Assembly (NCBI RefSeq): GCF_001896205.1
Contig: NZ_MPNU01000001.1
Coordinates: 1,131,927-1,195,926, forward strand
From: Edwardsiella piscicida
Lineage (GTDB): Bacteria; Pseudomonadota; Gammaproteobacteria; Enterobacterales; Enterobacteriaceae
DNA length: 64,000 bases
Direction: 5' to 3'
The position numbers and the translations under genes were made by a program. The notes beneath the pieces were generated by a model. That model had not been told where the DNA came from, made no database searches, and saw nothing but the letters and a program-made list of their open reading frames with translations. This document shows, piece after piece, positions 9,525-18,630 of this stretch (its first letter is position 1; every line of letters begins with the position of its first letter).

Positions 9525-10202
9525 CGGTTTATTACGCTATTTTATTTGCAACGGGGAAAAGTGATGACTATCGACAGTTATCAGCTTGATTCTTCGTCTT
9601 TAACGGGTCGACTCTTTCACGATTTTCTGGGTGCTGACCACGCGATGTGTCCCGCCGGGCTATACAGAGGAAAATGCTTTTCGGCGGCGTTTTTTTGCGC
9701 TAACGCCCGCAGGGTACACCAGCGATGGGGGCAATTTATCTCTGGTCATACTCCAATAACTCCAAATCATTATCTAAACTGGTGTATTTATATGGAGAAT
9801 GATTCCGCAGTTGAATTTAATACTTGTCTTTTACCGGCGGTAACGTGTTTACTTATCACCGCTGTCGCCATATTACGCCTGTCGTGCATGGGGATCGTGA
9901 ATGCCGTCGCCGTCAAGGCGCGGCAGGGCTGTGCGGCTCCGCACTGGAGCGCGTGCACGGTTTCCCCGCGGCGTGGTATGTGTGGATGTAAATGCGGTTA
10001 AGGACCTGGGCAAATGCCGCCCTGACGCGATTCTGAGGTAAGCTCCCCCAGAGTAGTGAGAGTGATCTCTGTTGCCATCCGCAAGGATTTTTCCCCCGCG
10101 ATACCAAATAGTGACGCTTCCCAACCGCTGCGCGCCGCCGGGCCGCCGCGCGCTGTGGACAGCGGATATATCCTAAGAATTAAGGCATCACGACATCATA
10201 TT
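9525..10202. other. pdeF-brnQ intergenic stretch
   Basis: This 678 bp stretch is less GC-rich than its neighbours. A plus-strand frame from 9564 to 10001 has a possible ribosome site (GGGGA) but unusual codon choice, no recognisable domain and no relatives I know, so it is not called as a gene. E. coli has phoR upstream of brnQ; no trace of phoB or phoR is seen here. Confidence 0.4.
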
Positions 10203-11510
10203 ATGACGCATCGTTTAACCTCTAGAGATATCCTGGCGCTGGGTTTTATGACCTTTGCGCTGTTTGTCGGCGCGGGCAATATTATTTTCCCACCGATGGT
10301 GGGACTGCAGTCTGGCGAACATGTCTGGATTGCCGCGCTGGGCTTCCTGATCACCGCCGTCGGTTTGCCGGTGGCGACCGTGGTGGCGCTGGCTAAGGTC
10401 GGGGGTGGCATCGACGCCCTCAGCTCGCCGCTGGGCCGCCGCGCCGGTCTGCTGCTGGCGACAGTCGCCTATCTGGCGGTGGGACCGCTGTTCGCCATTC
10501 CGCGTACCACCACCGTCTCCTTTGAGGTCGGGATCGCTCCGCTGACCGGCGAGGGAACGTGGCCGCTGCTGGGCTATAGCGTGATCTATTTTGCGCTGGT
10601 GGTCGTGATTTCGCTGTACCCGGGAAAACTGCTGGATACGGTGGGCCACTTCCTGGCGCCGCTGAAGATTGCCGCGCTGGCGATCCTGGGGATCGCCGCG
10701 CTGATCTGGCCCGCGGGCAGCTTGGTTCCGGCGACCGAGGTGTATCGCCAGATTCCGTTCTCCACGGGCTTTGTTAACGGTTATCTGACCATGGATACGC
10801 TGGGTGCCATGGTGTTTGGCATCGTCATCGTCAACGCCGCCCGCTCGCGCGGGGTCAGCGATGCCCGCCTGCTGACGCGCTATACCATTTGGGCCGGTCT
10901 GATCGCCGGTCTGGGGCTGACGCTGGTGTACCTGAGCCTGTTTAAGCTGGGGTCCGACAGCGGCGTACTGGTGCCGGATGCCCAGAACGGAGCGGTGATC
11001 CTGCACGCCTATGTACAGCACACCTTCGGCAACATGGGGGCTATCTTCCTGGCGGCGCTGATCTTCATCGCCTGTATGGTGACGGCGGTCGGTCTGACCT
11101 GCGCCTGTGCCGAATTCTTTGCCGAGCATCTGCCCCTGAGCTACCGCACGCTGGTGTTTATGCTGGGTCTGTTCTCCATGGTGGTCTCCAACCTGGGGCT
11201 GAGCCTGCTTATCAAAATTTCGATCCCGGTGCTGACGGCCATTTATCCGCCCTGTATTGCGCTGGTGGTGCTGAGCTTTACCCTGCGCTGGTGGCACCGC
11301 GCGCCGCGGGTCTTTGTGCCGGTGATGGCGGTCAGTCTGCTGTTTGGCATTCTGGATGCGCTGACCGGCGCGGGGATGGTTACGTCCCTGCCTACGTGGG
11401 TTCAGCATCTGCCGCTGGCGGAGCAGGGGCTGGCATGGCTGCCGCCGTCGCTGGCCATGATGGCGCTGGCCGGCCTGTACGATCGCCTGCTGGGGCGCGC
11501 CCGGTCATGA
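10203..11510 (+). CDS. brnQ: Branched-chain amino acid transport system II carrier BrnQ
   Basis: Inner-membrane symporter of the LIVCS family that takes up leucine, isoleucine and valine with Na+ or H+. The protein is 435 residues with about twelve hydrophobic helices and is collinear with E. coli BrnQ from the N-terminal MTH[18 protein letters not shown] motif onward. The ATG at 10203 is chosen because it starts exactly at this conserved N-terminus. A reading frame open upstream to 10056 would add 49 residues unlike the family. The ribosome site is poor: AAGG lies about 17 nt upstream. A terminator-like hairpin follows before proY. Confidence 0.95.
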   Translation: MTHRLTSRDILALGFMTFALFVGAGNIIFPPMVGLQSGEHVWIAALGFLITAVGLPVATVVALAKVGGGIDALSSPLGRRAGLLLATVAYLAVGPLFAIPRTTTVSFEVGIAPLTGEGTWPLLGYSVIYFALVVVISLYPGKLLDTVGHFLAPLKIAALAILGIAALIWPAGSLVPATEVYRQIPFSTGFVNGYLTMDTLGAMVFGIVIVNAARSRGVSDARLLTRYTIWAGLIAGLGLTLVYLSLFKLGSDSGVLVPDAQNGAVILHAYVQHTFGNMGAIFLAALIFIACMVTAVGLTCACAEFFAEHLPLSYRTLVFMLGLFSMVVSNLGLSLLIKISIPVLTAIYPPCIALVVLSFTLRWWHRAPRVFVPVMAVSLLFGILDALTGAGMVTSLPTWVQHLPLAEQGLAWLPPSLAMMALAGLYDRLLGRARS

Positions 11511-11550
11511 TGTAAAGCGTGGTCGTCATGAAATTGTTACAGTTGATGGC

Positions 11551-11579
11551 GTGAACTGCGTCGGCGGCCACTCTATAAT
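11551..11579 (+). promoter_or_regulatory. Candidate sigma-70 promoter for proY
   Basis: A perfect -10 box (TATAAT, 11574-11579) is preceded 17 bp upstream by a weak -35 (GTGAAC, 11551-11556). Transcription would start near 11586, just before the hairpin at 11596-11615. Confidence 0.45.
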
Positions 11580-11595
11580 CATCGGCGTTTTTTAG

Positions 11596-11623
11596 CACGG
11601 GCGTCTGCGCCCGTGTTTTTTTT
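11596..11623 (+). terminator. Intrinsic terminator between brnQ and proY
   Basis: The hairpin CACGGGCG-TCTG-CGCCCGTG (11596-11615) is followed by eight T residues. It lies downstream of the predicted proY -10 box and 25 bp before the proY ATG, so besides ending brnQ transcription it could act as a leader attenuator for proY. Confidence 0.75.
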
Positions 11624-11648
11624 GACAGGCGAATGGGTAACTCATCAC

Positions 11649-13046
11649 ATGCAACAACAAGCCAATAAGCTAAAGCGGGGGCTCAATGCGCGTCATATCC
11701 GCTTTATGGCGTTGGGGTCGGCGATTGGCACCGGCCTTTTCTACGGTTCGGCCGACGCCATTAAGATGGCGGGGCCCAGCGTGCTGCTGGCCTATCTGAT
11801 CGGCGGCGTGGTCGCGTTTATCATCATGCGTGCCCTGGGTGAGATGTCGGTTAATAACCCACAGGCCAGCTCTTTTTCGCGCTATGCGCAGGACTATCTG
11901 GGACCGATGGCCGGCTATATCACCGGCTGGACCTACTGCTTTGAGATCCTGATTGTGGCGATCGCCGACGTGACGGCGTTCGGCATCTATATGGGGGTGT
12001 GGTTCCCGGCGGTGCCGCACTGGATCTGGGTGCTGAGCGTGGTGCTGATCATCGGCGCGGTGAACCTGATGAGCGTGCGGGTGTTTGGCGAGCTGGAGTT
12101 TTGGTTCTCCTTCTTTAAGGTCGCCACCATCGTGGTGATGATTCTGGCGGGCTTTGGCATCATCATCTGGGGCATCGGCAACGGCGGTCAGCCGACCGGC
12201 ATTCATAACCTGTGGAGCAACGGCGGCTTTTTCAGCCACGGTGTGATGGGGATGATCCTGTCGCTGCAGCTGGTGATGTTCGCCTATGGCGGGATTGAGA
12301 TCATTGGCATCACCGCCGGCGAGGCGGCCGATCCCAAGACGGCGATCCCCAAGGCGATCAATTCGGTGCCGCTGCGGATTCTGGTGTTTTACGTCGGCAC
12401 CCTGTTTGTGATCATGTCCATCTATCCATGGAATGAGGTCGGCACCCAGGGCAGCCCCTTCGTTCTGACCTTCCAGCACCTGGGGATTACCACCGCCGCC
12501 GGGATCCTGAACTTTGTGGTGATCACGGCCTCGCTGTCGGCGATTAACAGCGATGTGTTCGGCGTGGGCCGCATGCTGCACGGTATGGCGCAGCAGGGAC
12601 ATGCGCCGCGTATCTTTGCCCGCCTCTCTCGCCACGGCATTCCGTGGGTCACGGTCGTGGTGATGGTGCTGGCGCTGCTGGTGGCGGTATACCTGAACTA
12701 CATCATGCCGCAGAATGTCTTTTTGGTGATCGCCTCCCTGGCGACCTTTGCCACGGTTTGGGTATGGATAATGATCCTGCTGTCGCAGATCGCCTTTCGT
12801 CGTCGCCTGACGCCGGAGCAGGTCAAGGGGCTGGATTTCCCGCTGCGCGGCGGCGTGTATACCTCTCTGCTGGGGATCCTGTTTCTGGCCTTTATCATCG
12901 CGCTGATCGGCTATTTCCCGGATACGCGGATATCGCTGTACGCCGGCGCCATCTGGATTTTGGCGCTGCTGATCGGCTATCGCTTTGTTCGTCAGCCGGC
13001 GTCACCGGACCTGGCGCAGTCGCTGCCGCCGGAGCACGCGGAGTGA
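11649..13046 (+). CDS. proY: Proline-specific permease ProY
   Basis: Amino-acid permease of the APC superfamily (AAT family), 465 residues with about twelve membrane helices, closely collinear with E. coli ProY. The conserved N-terminal signature [17 protein letters not shown] is present near residue 15. In E. coli ProY is a cryptic proline transporter, and later work implicates it in histidine uptake, so the exact substrate is uncertain. The ATG at 11649 fits the family N-terminus (NKLKRGL). Twelve further in-frame codons upstream encode sequence unlike the family and run into the terminator hairpin. It follows brnQ in the same direction, as in E. coli. Confidence 0.92.
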   Translation: MQQQANKLKRGLNARHIRFMALGSAIGTGLFYGSADAIKMAGPSVLLAYLIGGVVAFIIMRALGEMSVNNPQASSFSRYAQDYLGPMAGYITGWTYCFEILIVAIADVTAFGIYMGVWFPAVPHWIWVLSVVLIIGAVNLMSVRVFGELEFWFSFFKVATIVVMILAGFGIIIWGIGNGGQPTGIHNLWSNGGFFSHGVMGMILSLQLVMFAYGGIEIIGITAGEAADPKTAIPKAINSVPLRILVFYVGTLFVIMSIYPWNEVGTQGSPFVLTFQHLGITTAAGILNFVVITASLSAINSDVFGVGRMLHGMAQQGHAPRIFARLSRHGIPWVTVVVMVLALLVAVYLNYIMPQNVFLVIASLATFATVWVWIMILLSQIAFRRRLTPEQVKGLDFPLRGGVYTSLLGILFLAFIIALIGYFPDTRISLYAGAIWILALLIGYRFVRQPASPDLAQSLPPEHAE

Positions 13047-13080
13047 TACGCGCCGCGCGCCGCTGAACGCGAGAGAAAGA

Positions 13081-13102
13081 AACGGAGCCTAAGGGCTCCG
13101 TT
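13081..13102 (+). terminator. Hairpin downstream of proY
   Basis: The stem AACGGAGCC/GGCTCCGTT with a four-base loop is followed by a T-poor tail (TGTCGTT). It is a moderate terminator candidate for proY. Confidence 0.5.
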
Positions 13103-13131
13103 TGTCGTTATAGAAGGGCTCCGTCTGTCGT
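13091..13131. repeat. Imperfect 18-bp direct repeat
   Basis: AAGGGCTCCGT-Y-TGTCGT occurs at 13091-13108 and again at 13114-13131 with one mismatch and a 23-bp period. The first copy includes the 3' arm of the proY hairpin; the second ends just before the stop codon of the convergent lipoprotein gene. It looks like a small local duplication. Confidence 0.7.
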
Positions 13132-13132
13132 A

Positions 13133-13399
13133 TCAGCGAGGGCGGCGGCGGGCGCGGACTTCGCTTACGCCGGTAAGGGGATCGGCCGGTGCCTCCTCCT
13201 GTTCATCGCGCCAGGCACCGTTGCTGCGCTGGCGCAGCGCATCGCGGACGTCGTGCAGGGTACTGATCATCTCTTCATAGTGCTGTGCGGCATGCAGGCT
13301 GTCGGGCGAGACGCCGTTGCCGCTGGCGCCGTGCAGGCAGCCCACCAGGATCAGGGCCGACAGCAGCGGCAGCAGATGTGCGCGTAGCCGTGTAAACAA
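13133..13399 (-). CDS. Small predicted lipoprotein, function unknown
   Basis: An 88-residue product with a basic N-terminus, a hydrophobic segment and a lipobox (LVGC, Cys at residue 21), typical of a signal-peptidase-II lipoprotein. The mature part is short and polar, ending in an Arg-rich tail (RARRRPR). No family is recognised. It sits between proY and ybdG, a position empty in E. coli. The residue after Cys is Leu rather than Asp, which would favour export to the outer membrane under the Lol rule. Confidence 0.55.
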   Translation of the reverse strand: MFTRLRAHLLPLLSALILVGCLHGASGNGVSPDSLHAAQHYEEMISTLHDVRDALRQRSNGAWRDEQEEAPADPLTGVSEVRARRRPR

Positions 13400-13530
13400 A
13401 GCAAACTCTCCCGGTTAAAAACGTGCGTTGTCTTTGTATCCCAGCCACGGCGGGGCGTGAACCCCGTATTCATATCGTGAGAGAGATGGGAGAGCTTTGT
13501 TACGGCACGAAACATCTGCGTCGGCAACTG

Positions 13531-14808
13531 TCAGCTAAGGGTAAGGTTACTCCCGCTGTCTTGGGACAGATGCTGCGCGATGGCGCGCACGTCCGTACCG
13601 GTCGGCGTCTGGTGGAGCCGCAGGCCAAACTGCTCGATGACGGCAAAGGTGTGATCGAAGATATCGGCCTGAATCCCCTCATACTCAGCCCAGACAACGG
13701 TATTGGTGAAGGCGTAGATCTCGATGGGCAGGCCATCGGACGTCGGCGCAAGCTGACGAACCATCAGGGTCATGTCCTTGCGGATACGGGGGTGATGCTG
13801 CAGATAAGCCTGCAGATAGGCGCGGAGAGTGCCCAGATTGGTCATACGACGGCCGTTGAGCGGCGAGTCCAAATCGATATGCTGCCGCTGGTTATCGTTG
13901 GCAATCTCCAGGCTCTTGTCGCGCAGATAGGGCTGCAGCAGCGCGCTGCGACGCAGTCGAGCCAGATCGTCATCGTTGAGAAAGCGAATGCTGGTGGTAT
14001 CGATGTTCAGGCTGCGCTTGATGCGGCGCCCGCCCGACTCCGACATGCCGCGCCAGTTTTTAAACGAGTCGGACACCAGGGCATAGGTGGGGATGGTGGT
14101 GATGGTATTGTCCCAGTTACGCACCTTAACGGTGGTCAGACCGATGTCGGTGACCGCCCCGTCGGCGCCGTACTTGGGCATTTCCAGCCAGTCGCCGAGG
14201 TGCAGCATGTCGTTGGCCGACAGCTGGATCCCGGCGACCAGCCCCAGGATCGGATCTTTAAACACCAACATCAATACCGCCGCCATGGCGCCGAGGCCGC
14301 TGATCAGCAGGATCGGCGACTGCCCCATCAGCAGCGAAATCATCAGGATGCCGATAAGGATCGCCGCCAGCAGCTTGGTGCCCTGAAAGATGCCGCGCAG
14401 CGGCAGCTGCGTGGCGACGGAGAGCTGATGGGAGAGATCCAGCAGGATATCCAGCAGGGAGAACAGGGAGAGCAGGGCGAACAGCAGGATCCACAGCTGG
14501 GCGGCGACGATCAGCGCATAGCCGGCGTCGGTGCCGGGGTGCAGCCAGAATACGGCCTGAATATTGACGATGATCCCCTGGAACATCGAGGCCAGGCGGT
14601 GGAAAAGCTTGTGCTGTGTTAGCGCCTTAATCCACATATTCTCACTCTGCAGGCCGCGCGCCTGTAGACGGGTGAGCAGCAGACGGTGCAGCAGCAGGTG
14701 AATGATCGCCGCCGTCAGAATAATCAGTCCCAGAACAATCACCAGCGAGGTCACATGGGTGAACTCAAAACCGAACTGCTCCAGCCAGCGCATTAATACT
14801 TTTTGCAT
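13531..14808 (-). CDS. ybdG: MscS-family mechanosensitive channel YbdG (MscM)
   Basis: Inner-membrane small-conductance channel opened by membrane tension or osmotic stress. The protein is 425 residues: about five N-terminal helices, the pore-lining helix, and the beta domain with the near-invariant stretch [14 protein letters not shown] followed by [13 protein letters not shown]. The sequence is collinear with E. coli YbdG (415 residues). The ATG at 14808 is chosen over one 30 nt upstream because a strong AAGGAG ribosome site precedes it and the N-terminus then matches the family. In E. coli ybdG lies elsewhere on the chromosome, so its place between proY and malZ is a local rearrangement. 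Confidence 0.92.
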   Translation of the reverse strand: MQKVLMRWLEQFGFEFTHVTSLVIVLGLIILTAAIIHLLLHRLLLTRLQARGLQSENMWIKALTQHKLFHRLASMFQGIIVNIQAVFWLHPGTDAGYALIVAAQLWILLFALLSLFSLLDILLDLSHQLSVATQLPLRGIFQGTKLLAAILIGILMISLLMGQSPILLISGLGAMAAVLMLVFKDPILGLVAGIQLSANDMLHLGDWLEMPKYGADGAVTDIGLTTVKVRNWDNTITTIPTYALVSDSFKNWRGMSESGGRRIKRSLNIDTTSIRFLNDDDLARLRRSALLQPYLRDKSLEIANDNQRQHIDLDSPLNGRRMTNLGTLRAYLQAYLQHHPRIRKDMTLMVRQLAPTSDGLPIEIYAFTNTVVWAEYEGIQADIFDHTFAVIEQFGLRLHQTPTGTDVRAIAQHLSQDSGSNLTLS

Positions 14809-14990
14809 GCAGGCTCCTTCATTTTTCTTGTGATGCATTGCGTGTGGTCACGGGCGCCACGGCGCCCCTCCCGGCGTCGATGCGCGGTGAGGGCGGGCAA
14901 CCCTGTGATAGGCTAGCGGCTGTAGGCGAGCAGTCAACCGGTTTTCTCTTTATTTGACACTGACTTACAAAAAAACGGATGTGGGTATCG

Positions 14991-15013
14991 CCTCATCCCC
15001 CGCGCTCATCCCC
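14991..15013 (-). promoter_or_regulatory. Pair of candidate MalT boxes upstream of malZ
   Basis: Read on the minus strand, GGGGATGAGG (14991-15000) and GGGGATGAGC (15004-15013) match the MalT box GGGGA(T/G)GAGG at 10/10 and 9/10 positions, in direct repeat with a 13-bp period. They lie 80-105 bp upstream of malZ, a known MalT-regulon gene. Confidence 0.65.
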
Positions 15014-15029
15014 CTAAAATAGCGCGACA

Positions 15030-15039
15030 GGGGAGGCGC
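15030..15039 (+). promoter_or_regulatory. Third, weaker MalT-like box
   Basis: GGGGAGGCGC matches the MalT box at 8/10 positions in the opposite orientation and lies between the paired boxes and malZ. Its distance from the gene start would suit a promoter-proximal site. Confidence 0.35.
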
Positions 15040-15095
15040 GGCCACGCTGGGCGGTGTCATGATCGCGGTATCTTGCTGAATGAGGGAAGGGAATC

Positions 15096-16886
15096 ATGTT
15101 CAATGCCTGGCACCTGCCGGTCGCGCCCTATGTGCGTTGCCGCGGAGACGATATGGTGGTGACGCTGCTGCTGACGGGTGAGGATCTGCCGCAGCGGGTA
15201 CTGCTGCGCTGTGAACCGGACAATGAGGAGTGGCTGCTGCCGATGCGCCGCCAACGGCGCCGCGCGGGCGTGTGCTATCGGGCCCGCCTCTCGCTGCGGG
15301 AGGGCGAACCGCTGCGGCGCTACTGTTTTAAGCTGCTGTGGGCCGATCGCCAGCGCTGGTTTACGCCCTTGGGGCTGCAGGCGACGCCGCCGGGTCAGGA
15401 GGCGCAGTTTGCCGTCAGCGTACCGTCGCCCTATCCCGAGTGGGTTGCCGATCAGGTGTTTTACCAAATTTTTCCCGATCGCTTCGCCCGCGGCGCCGCG
15501 GCGGAGAACGCGCCGCACCCGGGCTGGCGCGACTGGACGACGCCGCTGGACGCGACGGCGGATGCCCACACGTTCTACGGCGGCGATCTGGATGGCGTCA
15601 CCGCACGGCTGCCCTATCTACGGTCGCTGGGGGTTACCGCGCTCTATCTGAACCCCATCTTCAGCGCGCCGAGCAACCATAAATATGATACCGCCGACTA
15701 TTATCGAGTGGATGCGGGGCTGGGCGGCGATCCGGCGCTGATCCGGCTGCGGCAGGCCACCGCCCAGGCGGGTATCCGCCTGCTGCTGGACGGCGTATTC
15801 AATCATACCGGAGATACCCACCGCTGGTTCGATCGCCCGCGGCGCGGCGAGGATGGCGCCTGTCACCACCCCGCGTCGCCGCAGCGTGAACGCTACAGCT
15901 TTGACGCCGACGGGCGGGCGCTGGGCTGGAAAGGCGAGGCCTCCCTGCCCAAGCTGGACTACGCCAGCCCACGGGTGGTCGACAGCATCTATCGGGCGGA
16001 TGACAGCGTGATGCGCTATTGGCTGCGTCCGCCCTATGCCATTGATGGCTGGCGGCTGGACGTCATCCACATGCTGGGCGAAGGGGGCGGTGCCCGGGGT
16101 AATCTGCATCATCTGGCGGAGATGTACCGGGCGGTTAAGGCCGAAAATCCCCAGGCCTACGTGCTGGGCGAGCACTTTGGCGACGCGCGCCGCTGGCTGC
16201 AGGCTGGGGTAGAGGACGGTGCGATGAACTACATGGGCTTTGCCCTGCCGCTGCGCGCGTTTCTCGCCGGCGTGGACGTCGCCTACCAACCCATTCGGCT
16301 CAGCGCGGCCCAGTGCGCTGAATGGATGGCGTCATACCGCGCCGGGCTGAGCCAGACGCAGCAGCTGTGCCAGTTTAACCAGCTGGATAGCCACGATACC
16401 GCCCGTTTTATTACCCTGCTACGGGGAAACCGTCAGCGGATGATGCTGGCGTTGACCTGGCTGTTTACCTGGATAGGGGCTCCCTGCCTGTACTATGGCG
16501 ACGAAATTGGCCTGGCGGGGGAGAACGATCCCTACTGCCGTGCGCCGTTTCCCTGGGAGCCTGCGCAGTGGGATGGCGCGCTGCTCAGCCTGTGCCGTCA
16601 GCTGGCGCAGATGCGTCGCCGACACGCCGCGCTGCGCCGCGGCGGCTGTCAGATAATTCATGCCGATGGTGAGACGCTGCTGTTTATCCGCCGGCTGGCG
16701 CGGCAGTCGATTCTGGTGGCTATCCAGCGCGCCGGCGCGGGTGCGCTGACGCTGCCCTGTACGCCGCTGCTGCCGGCGGGGGCATGGCGCGCGCTGTGCG
16801 GCGCCGGGCAGCTGGAGGCGGGGGCGGAGACCTTGGCGCTGAGGCTCCCCGCAGAGAGCGCCAGCGTGTGGGTGCTGAATGGGTGA
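15096..16886 (+). CDS. malZ: Maltodextrin glucosidase MalZ
   Basis: Cytoplasmic glycoside hydrolase of family GH13 that releases glucose from the reducing end of maltotriose and longer maltodextrins. The 596 residues are collinear with E. coli MalZ (about 604). The N-terminal beta domain is followed by the catalytic barrel with FYQIFPDRFAR. The catalytic residues are visible: nucleophile Asp in DGWRLDVIHM (about 320), acid/base Glu in LGEHFGDAR (about 357) and the third Asp in QLDSHDTARF (about 430). An AGGGA ribosome site precedes the ATG. Candidate MalT boxes upstream suggest maltotriose/MalT induction. A bidirectional terminator separates it from tsaA. Confidence 0.95.
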   Translation: MFNAWHLPVAPYVRCRGDDMVVTLLLTGEDLPQRVLLRCEPDNEEWLLPMRRQRRRAGVCYRARLSLREGEPLRRYCFKLLWADRQRWFTPLGLQATPPGQEAQFAVSVPSPYPEWVADQVFYQIFPDRFARGAAAENAPHPGWRDWTTPLDATADAHTFYGGDLDGVTARLPYLRSLGVTALYLNPIFSAPSNHKYDTADYYRVDAGLGGDPALIRLRQATAQAGIRLLLDGVFNHTGDTHRWFDRPRRGEDGACHHPASPQRERYSFDADGRALGWKGEASLPKLDYASPRVVDSIYRADDSVMRYWLRPPYAIDGWRLDVIHMLGEGGGARGNLHHLAEMYRAVKAENPQAYVLGEHFGDARRWLQAGVEDGAMNYMGFALPLRAFLAGVDVAYQPIRLSAAQCAEWMASYRAGLSQTQQLCQFNQLDSHDTARFITLLRGNRQRMMLALTWLFTWIGAPCLYYGDEIGLAGENDPYCRAPFPWEPAQWDGALLSLCRQLAQMRRRHAALRRGGCQIIHADGETLLFIRRLARQSILVAIQRAGAGALTLPCTPLLPAGAWRALCGAGQLEAGAETLALRLPAESASVWVLNG

Positions 16887-16893
16887 GCGGGCA

Positions 16894-16924
16894 TAAAAAA
16901 AGCGACCCGCGGGTCGCTTTTTTT
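16894..16924. terminator. Bidirectional terminator between malZ and tsaA
   Basis: The palindrome AAGCGACCC-GC-GGGTCGCTT is flanked by A-runs and T-runs on both sides, so it can end transcription of both convergent genes. Confidence 0.85.
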
Positions 16925-16940
16925 GGCGCAGAATAAACGA

Positions 16941-17543
16941 TTACAGTTTATCGGCGTTTTCAGTCAGGTACTTGGCAACGCCGTCCGGAGAGGCGCCCAT
17001 GCCAGCTTTACCCTTTTCCCACTGCGCCGGGCAGACGTCGCCGTGCTCTTCGTGGAACTGCATGGCGTCGACCATACGCAGCATTTCATCAACGTTACGA
17101 CCCAGCGGCAGATCGTTGACCACCTGGTGACGTACGATGCCATCTTTGTCGATCAGGAAAGATCCGCGCAGCGCTACGCCCTCTTCCGGGTGTTCGATGC
17201 CGTAAGCGCGCATGATTTCATGCTTAACGTCGGCAACCAGCGGGTACTGTACTTCGCCGATACCGCCCTTATCCACCGGGGTTTTACGCCAGGCGTTGTG
17301 GACAAACTCGGAGTCCATGGAGACGCCGACCACTTCAACGCCGCGCGCTTGGAACTCGCTATAGCGGTGATCGAAGGCGATCAGCTCAGACGGGCAAACG
17401 AAGGTAAAGTCCATCGGCCAGAAGAAAACCACGGTCGGTTTACCCTGAGTGAACGCTTTGAAGTTGAATTTATCAACGATTTCACCGTTACCCATCACGG
17501 CGGCAGCGGTAAAGTCGGGGGCTTGACGAGAAACCAGGACCAT
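16941..17543 (-). CDS. tsaA: Typical 2-Cys peroxiredoxin (AhpC/TSA family)
   Basis: Cytoplasmic thiol peroxidase reducing H2O2, alkyl hydroperoxides and possibly peroxynitrite. The 200-residue protein has peroxidatic Cys50 in FTFVCPSE and resolving Cys171 in GDVCPAQW, the signature of the typical 2-Cys class, which works as a dimer or decamer. It also carries a GGIG loop (93-96) and a C-terminal Tyr-Leu, resembling eukaryote-like, overoxidation-sensitive peroxiredoxins more than classical enteric AhpC. No ahpF lies next to it, so thioredoxin is the likely reductant. The neighbourhood beside acpH recalls Yersinia and Serratia, where it is called tsaA or ahpC; the symbol is tentative. Confidence 0.88.
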   Translation of the reverse strand: MVLVSRQAPDFTAAAVMGNGEIVDKFNFKAFTQGKPTVVFFWPMDFTFVCPSELIAFDHRYSEFQARGVEVVGVSMDSEFVHNAWRKTPVDKGGIGEVQYPLVADVKHEIMRAYGIEHPEEGVALRGSFLIDKDGIVRHQVVNDLPLGRNVDEMLRMVDAMQFHEEHGDVCPAQWEKGKAGMGASPDGVAKYLTENADKL

Positions 17544-17803
17544 AATAACTCCCGTTAATAGTATTCAGTAGGTTATCGAATCTTTATCTGGCGTTAACTA
17601 TACGAAGTTGTCGTTTGTAAATAAAGCGTGAAGCGCCAATCAATATGATAGTCAGTGCCAATCAATTGTTACGGATAATGACTAAAAAGTGGCCATCACC
17701 GACGATGAGATGTCAAAACCATAGCGCAAAATACGATTTTAGCCACCCTTTATGTGCCTATATTGTTATGAAAATGCGCGTTTGGGAACATATTGCACAG
17801 GCG

Positions 17804-18385
17804 CTACAGCGCCTTGGCGCCCGCCTGGCGCATCATCTGGGGGTAGAATTGCCAGAACTGAGCCTCTAAACGATGGTAGTGACGTTCGATATCGCCGAAC
17901 GATCCGCTCAGCGCCGCCAGCCGGGGACGGCGCTGAGCCATGCCGCTGAGCACCCTGGCGATAAACGGCAGCTCGGCATAGCGCTGCAGCCAGCGCTCTT
18001 GCCACAGGTGTTGATTCAGCGTGCGAAAGCGCGGCGGGGTCCCCGCGAGATGGGGCAGGATCGCGGCGCGGGCCTGGGCGATAAAGTCAGGCAGCGGCCG
18101 CTGCGGCTCCAGCGTTGACCAGTGGCGGGCCAGAAAATGGTCCCAGACGATATCCAGCGTGATCGGGGCGACGCGACGATAGTCGTCGCCGAACCAGGCA
18201 CGAGCGGCGCGGACCTGCGGCAGGCTATCGGTCATGCTGTCGATGCGGCGGTGCATACGGATCCCGGCGCAGACGTCGGCATCATAGTAAGGCTTGGGAT
18301 CGCCGCGGACAAAGTCGGCCAGCAGGTTACCGAGCAGCGAACTGTCCGCCAGCGCGGCCAGATGAAGGTGGGCGAGAAAATTCAT
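17804..18385 (-). CDS. acpH: Acyl-carrier-protein phosphodiesterase AcpH
   Basis: Hydrolyses the 4'-phosphopantetheine arm from holo-ACP, giving apo-ACP in the cytosol. The 193-residue length equals E. coli AcpH and the sequence is collinear, starting [10 protein letters not shown] and keeping [10 protein letters not shown] and the metal-site region GIRMHRRID, plus [15 protein letters not shown]. The enzyme belongs to the HD-domain-like family and needs Mn2+. It is divergent from queA, as in E. coli. Confidence 0.93.
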   Translation of the reverse strand: MNFLAHLHLAALADSSLLGNLLADFVRGDPKPYYDADVCAGIRMHRRIDSMTDSLPQVRAARAWFGDDYRRVAPITLDIVWDHFLARHWSTLEPQRPLPDFIAQARAAILPHLAGTPPRFRTLNQHLWQERWLQRYAELPFIARVLSGMAQRRPRLAALSGSFGDIERHYHRLEAQFWQFYPQMMRQAGAKAL

Positions 18386-18630
18386 CTGCTGAGTATACGG
18401 GAGCGCGCGGCGCAGAGCCAGAGCCTACACCGATGCGCCGCGCCGCCGGTCGTGCTCCCGGTCGCCCTGGGAGCCCCACCTTGCGGTGGTTCTCGCCGCC
18501 GCCGCCGCGCGCGGGAAAGCGCCTAATTTGCCGCCGGGCGGCATCTGCGGTTGCAGCCTCTCGTCGGCGGCTCTAGACTAGGCCGTTTTTCTTCTGCGTA
18601 TTACCGTCAATCATATAGTGAAACCAAACC

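Noticed and set aside
9564-10001. Plus-strand frame with a possible ribosome site after pdeF
   Set aside because: Codon choice is unlike neighbouring genes, no domain or signal sequence is clear, and the Cys-rich C-terminus looks like non-coding translation.
10215-11408. Long minus-strand frame opposite brnQ
   Set aside because: Low-complexity Gln/Arg/His composition and full overlap with a well-supported transporter gene.
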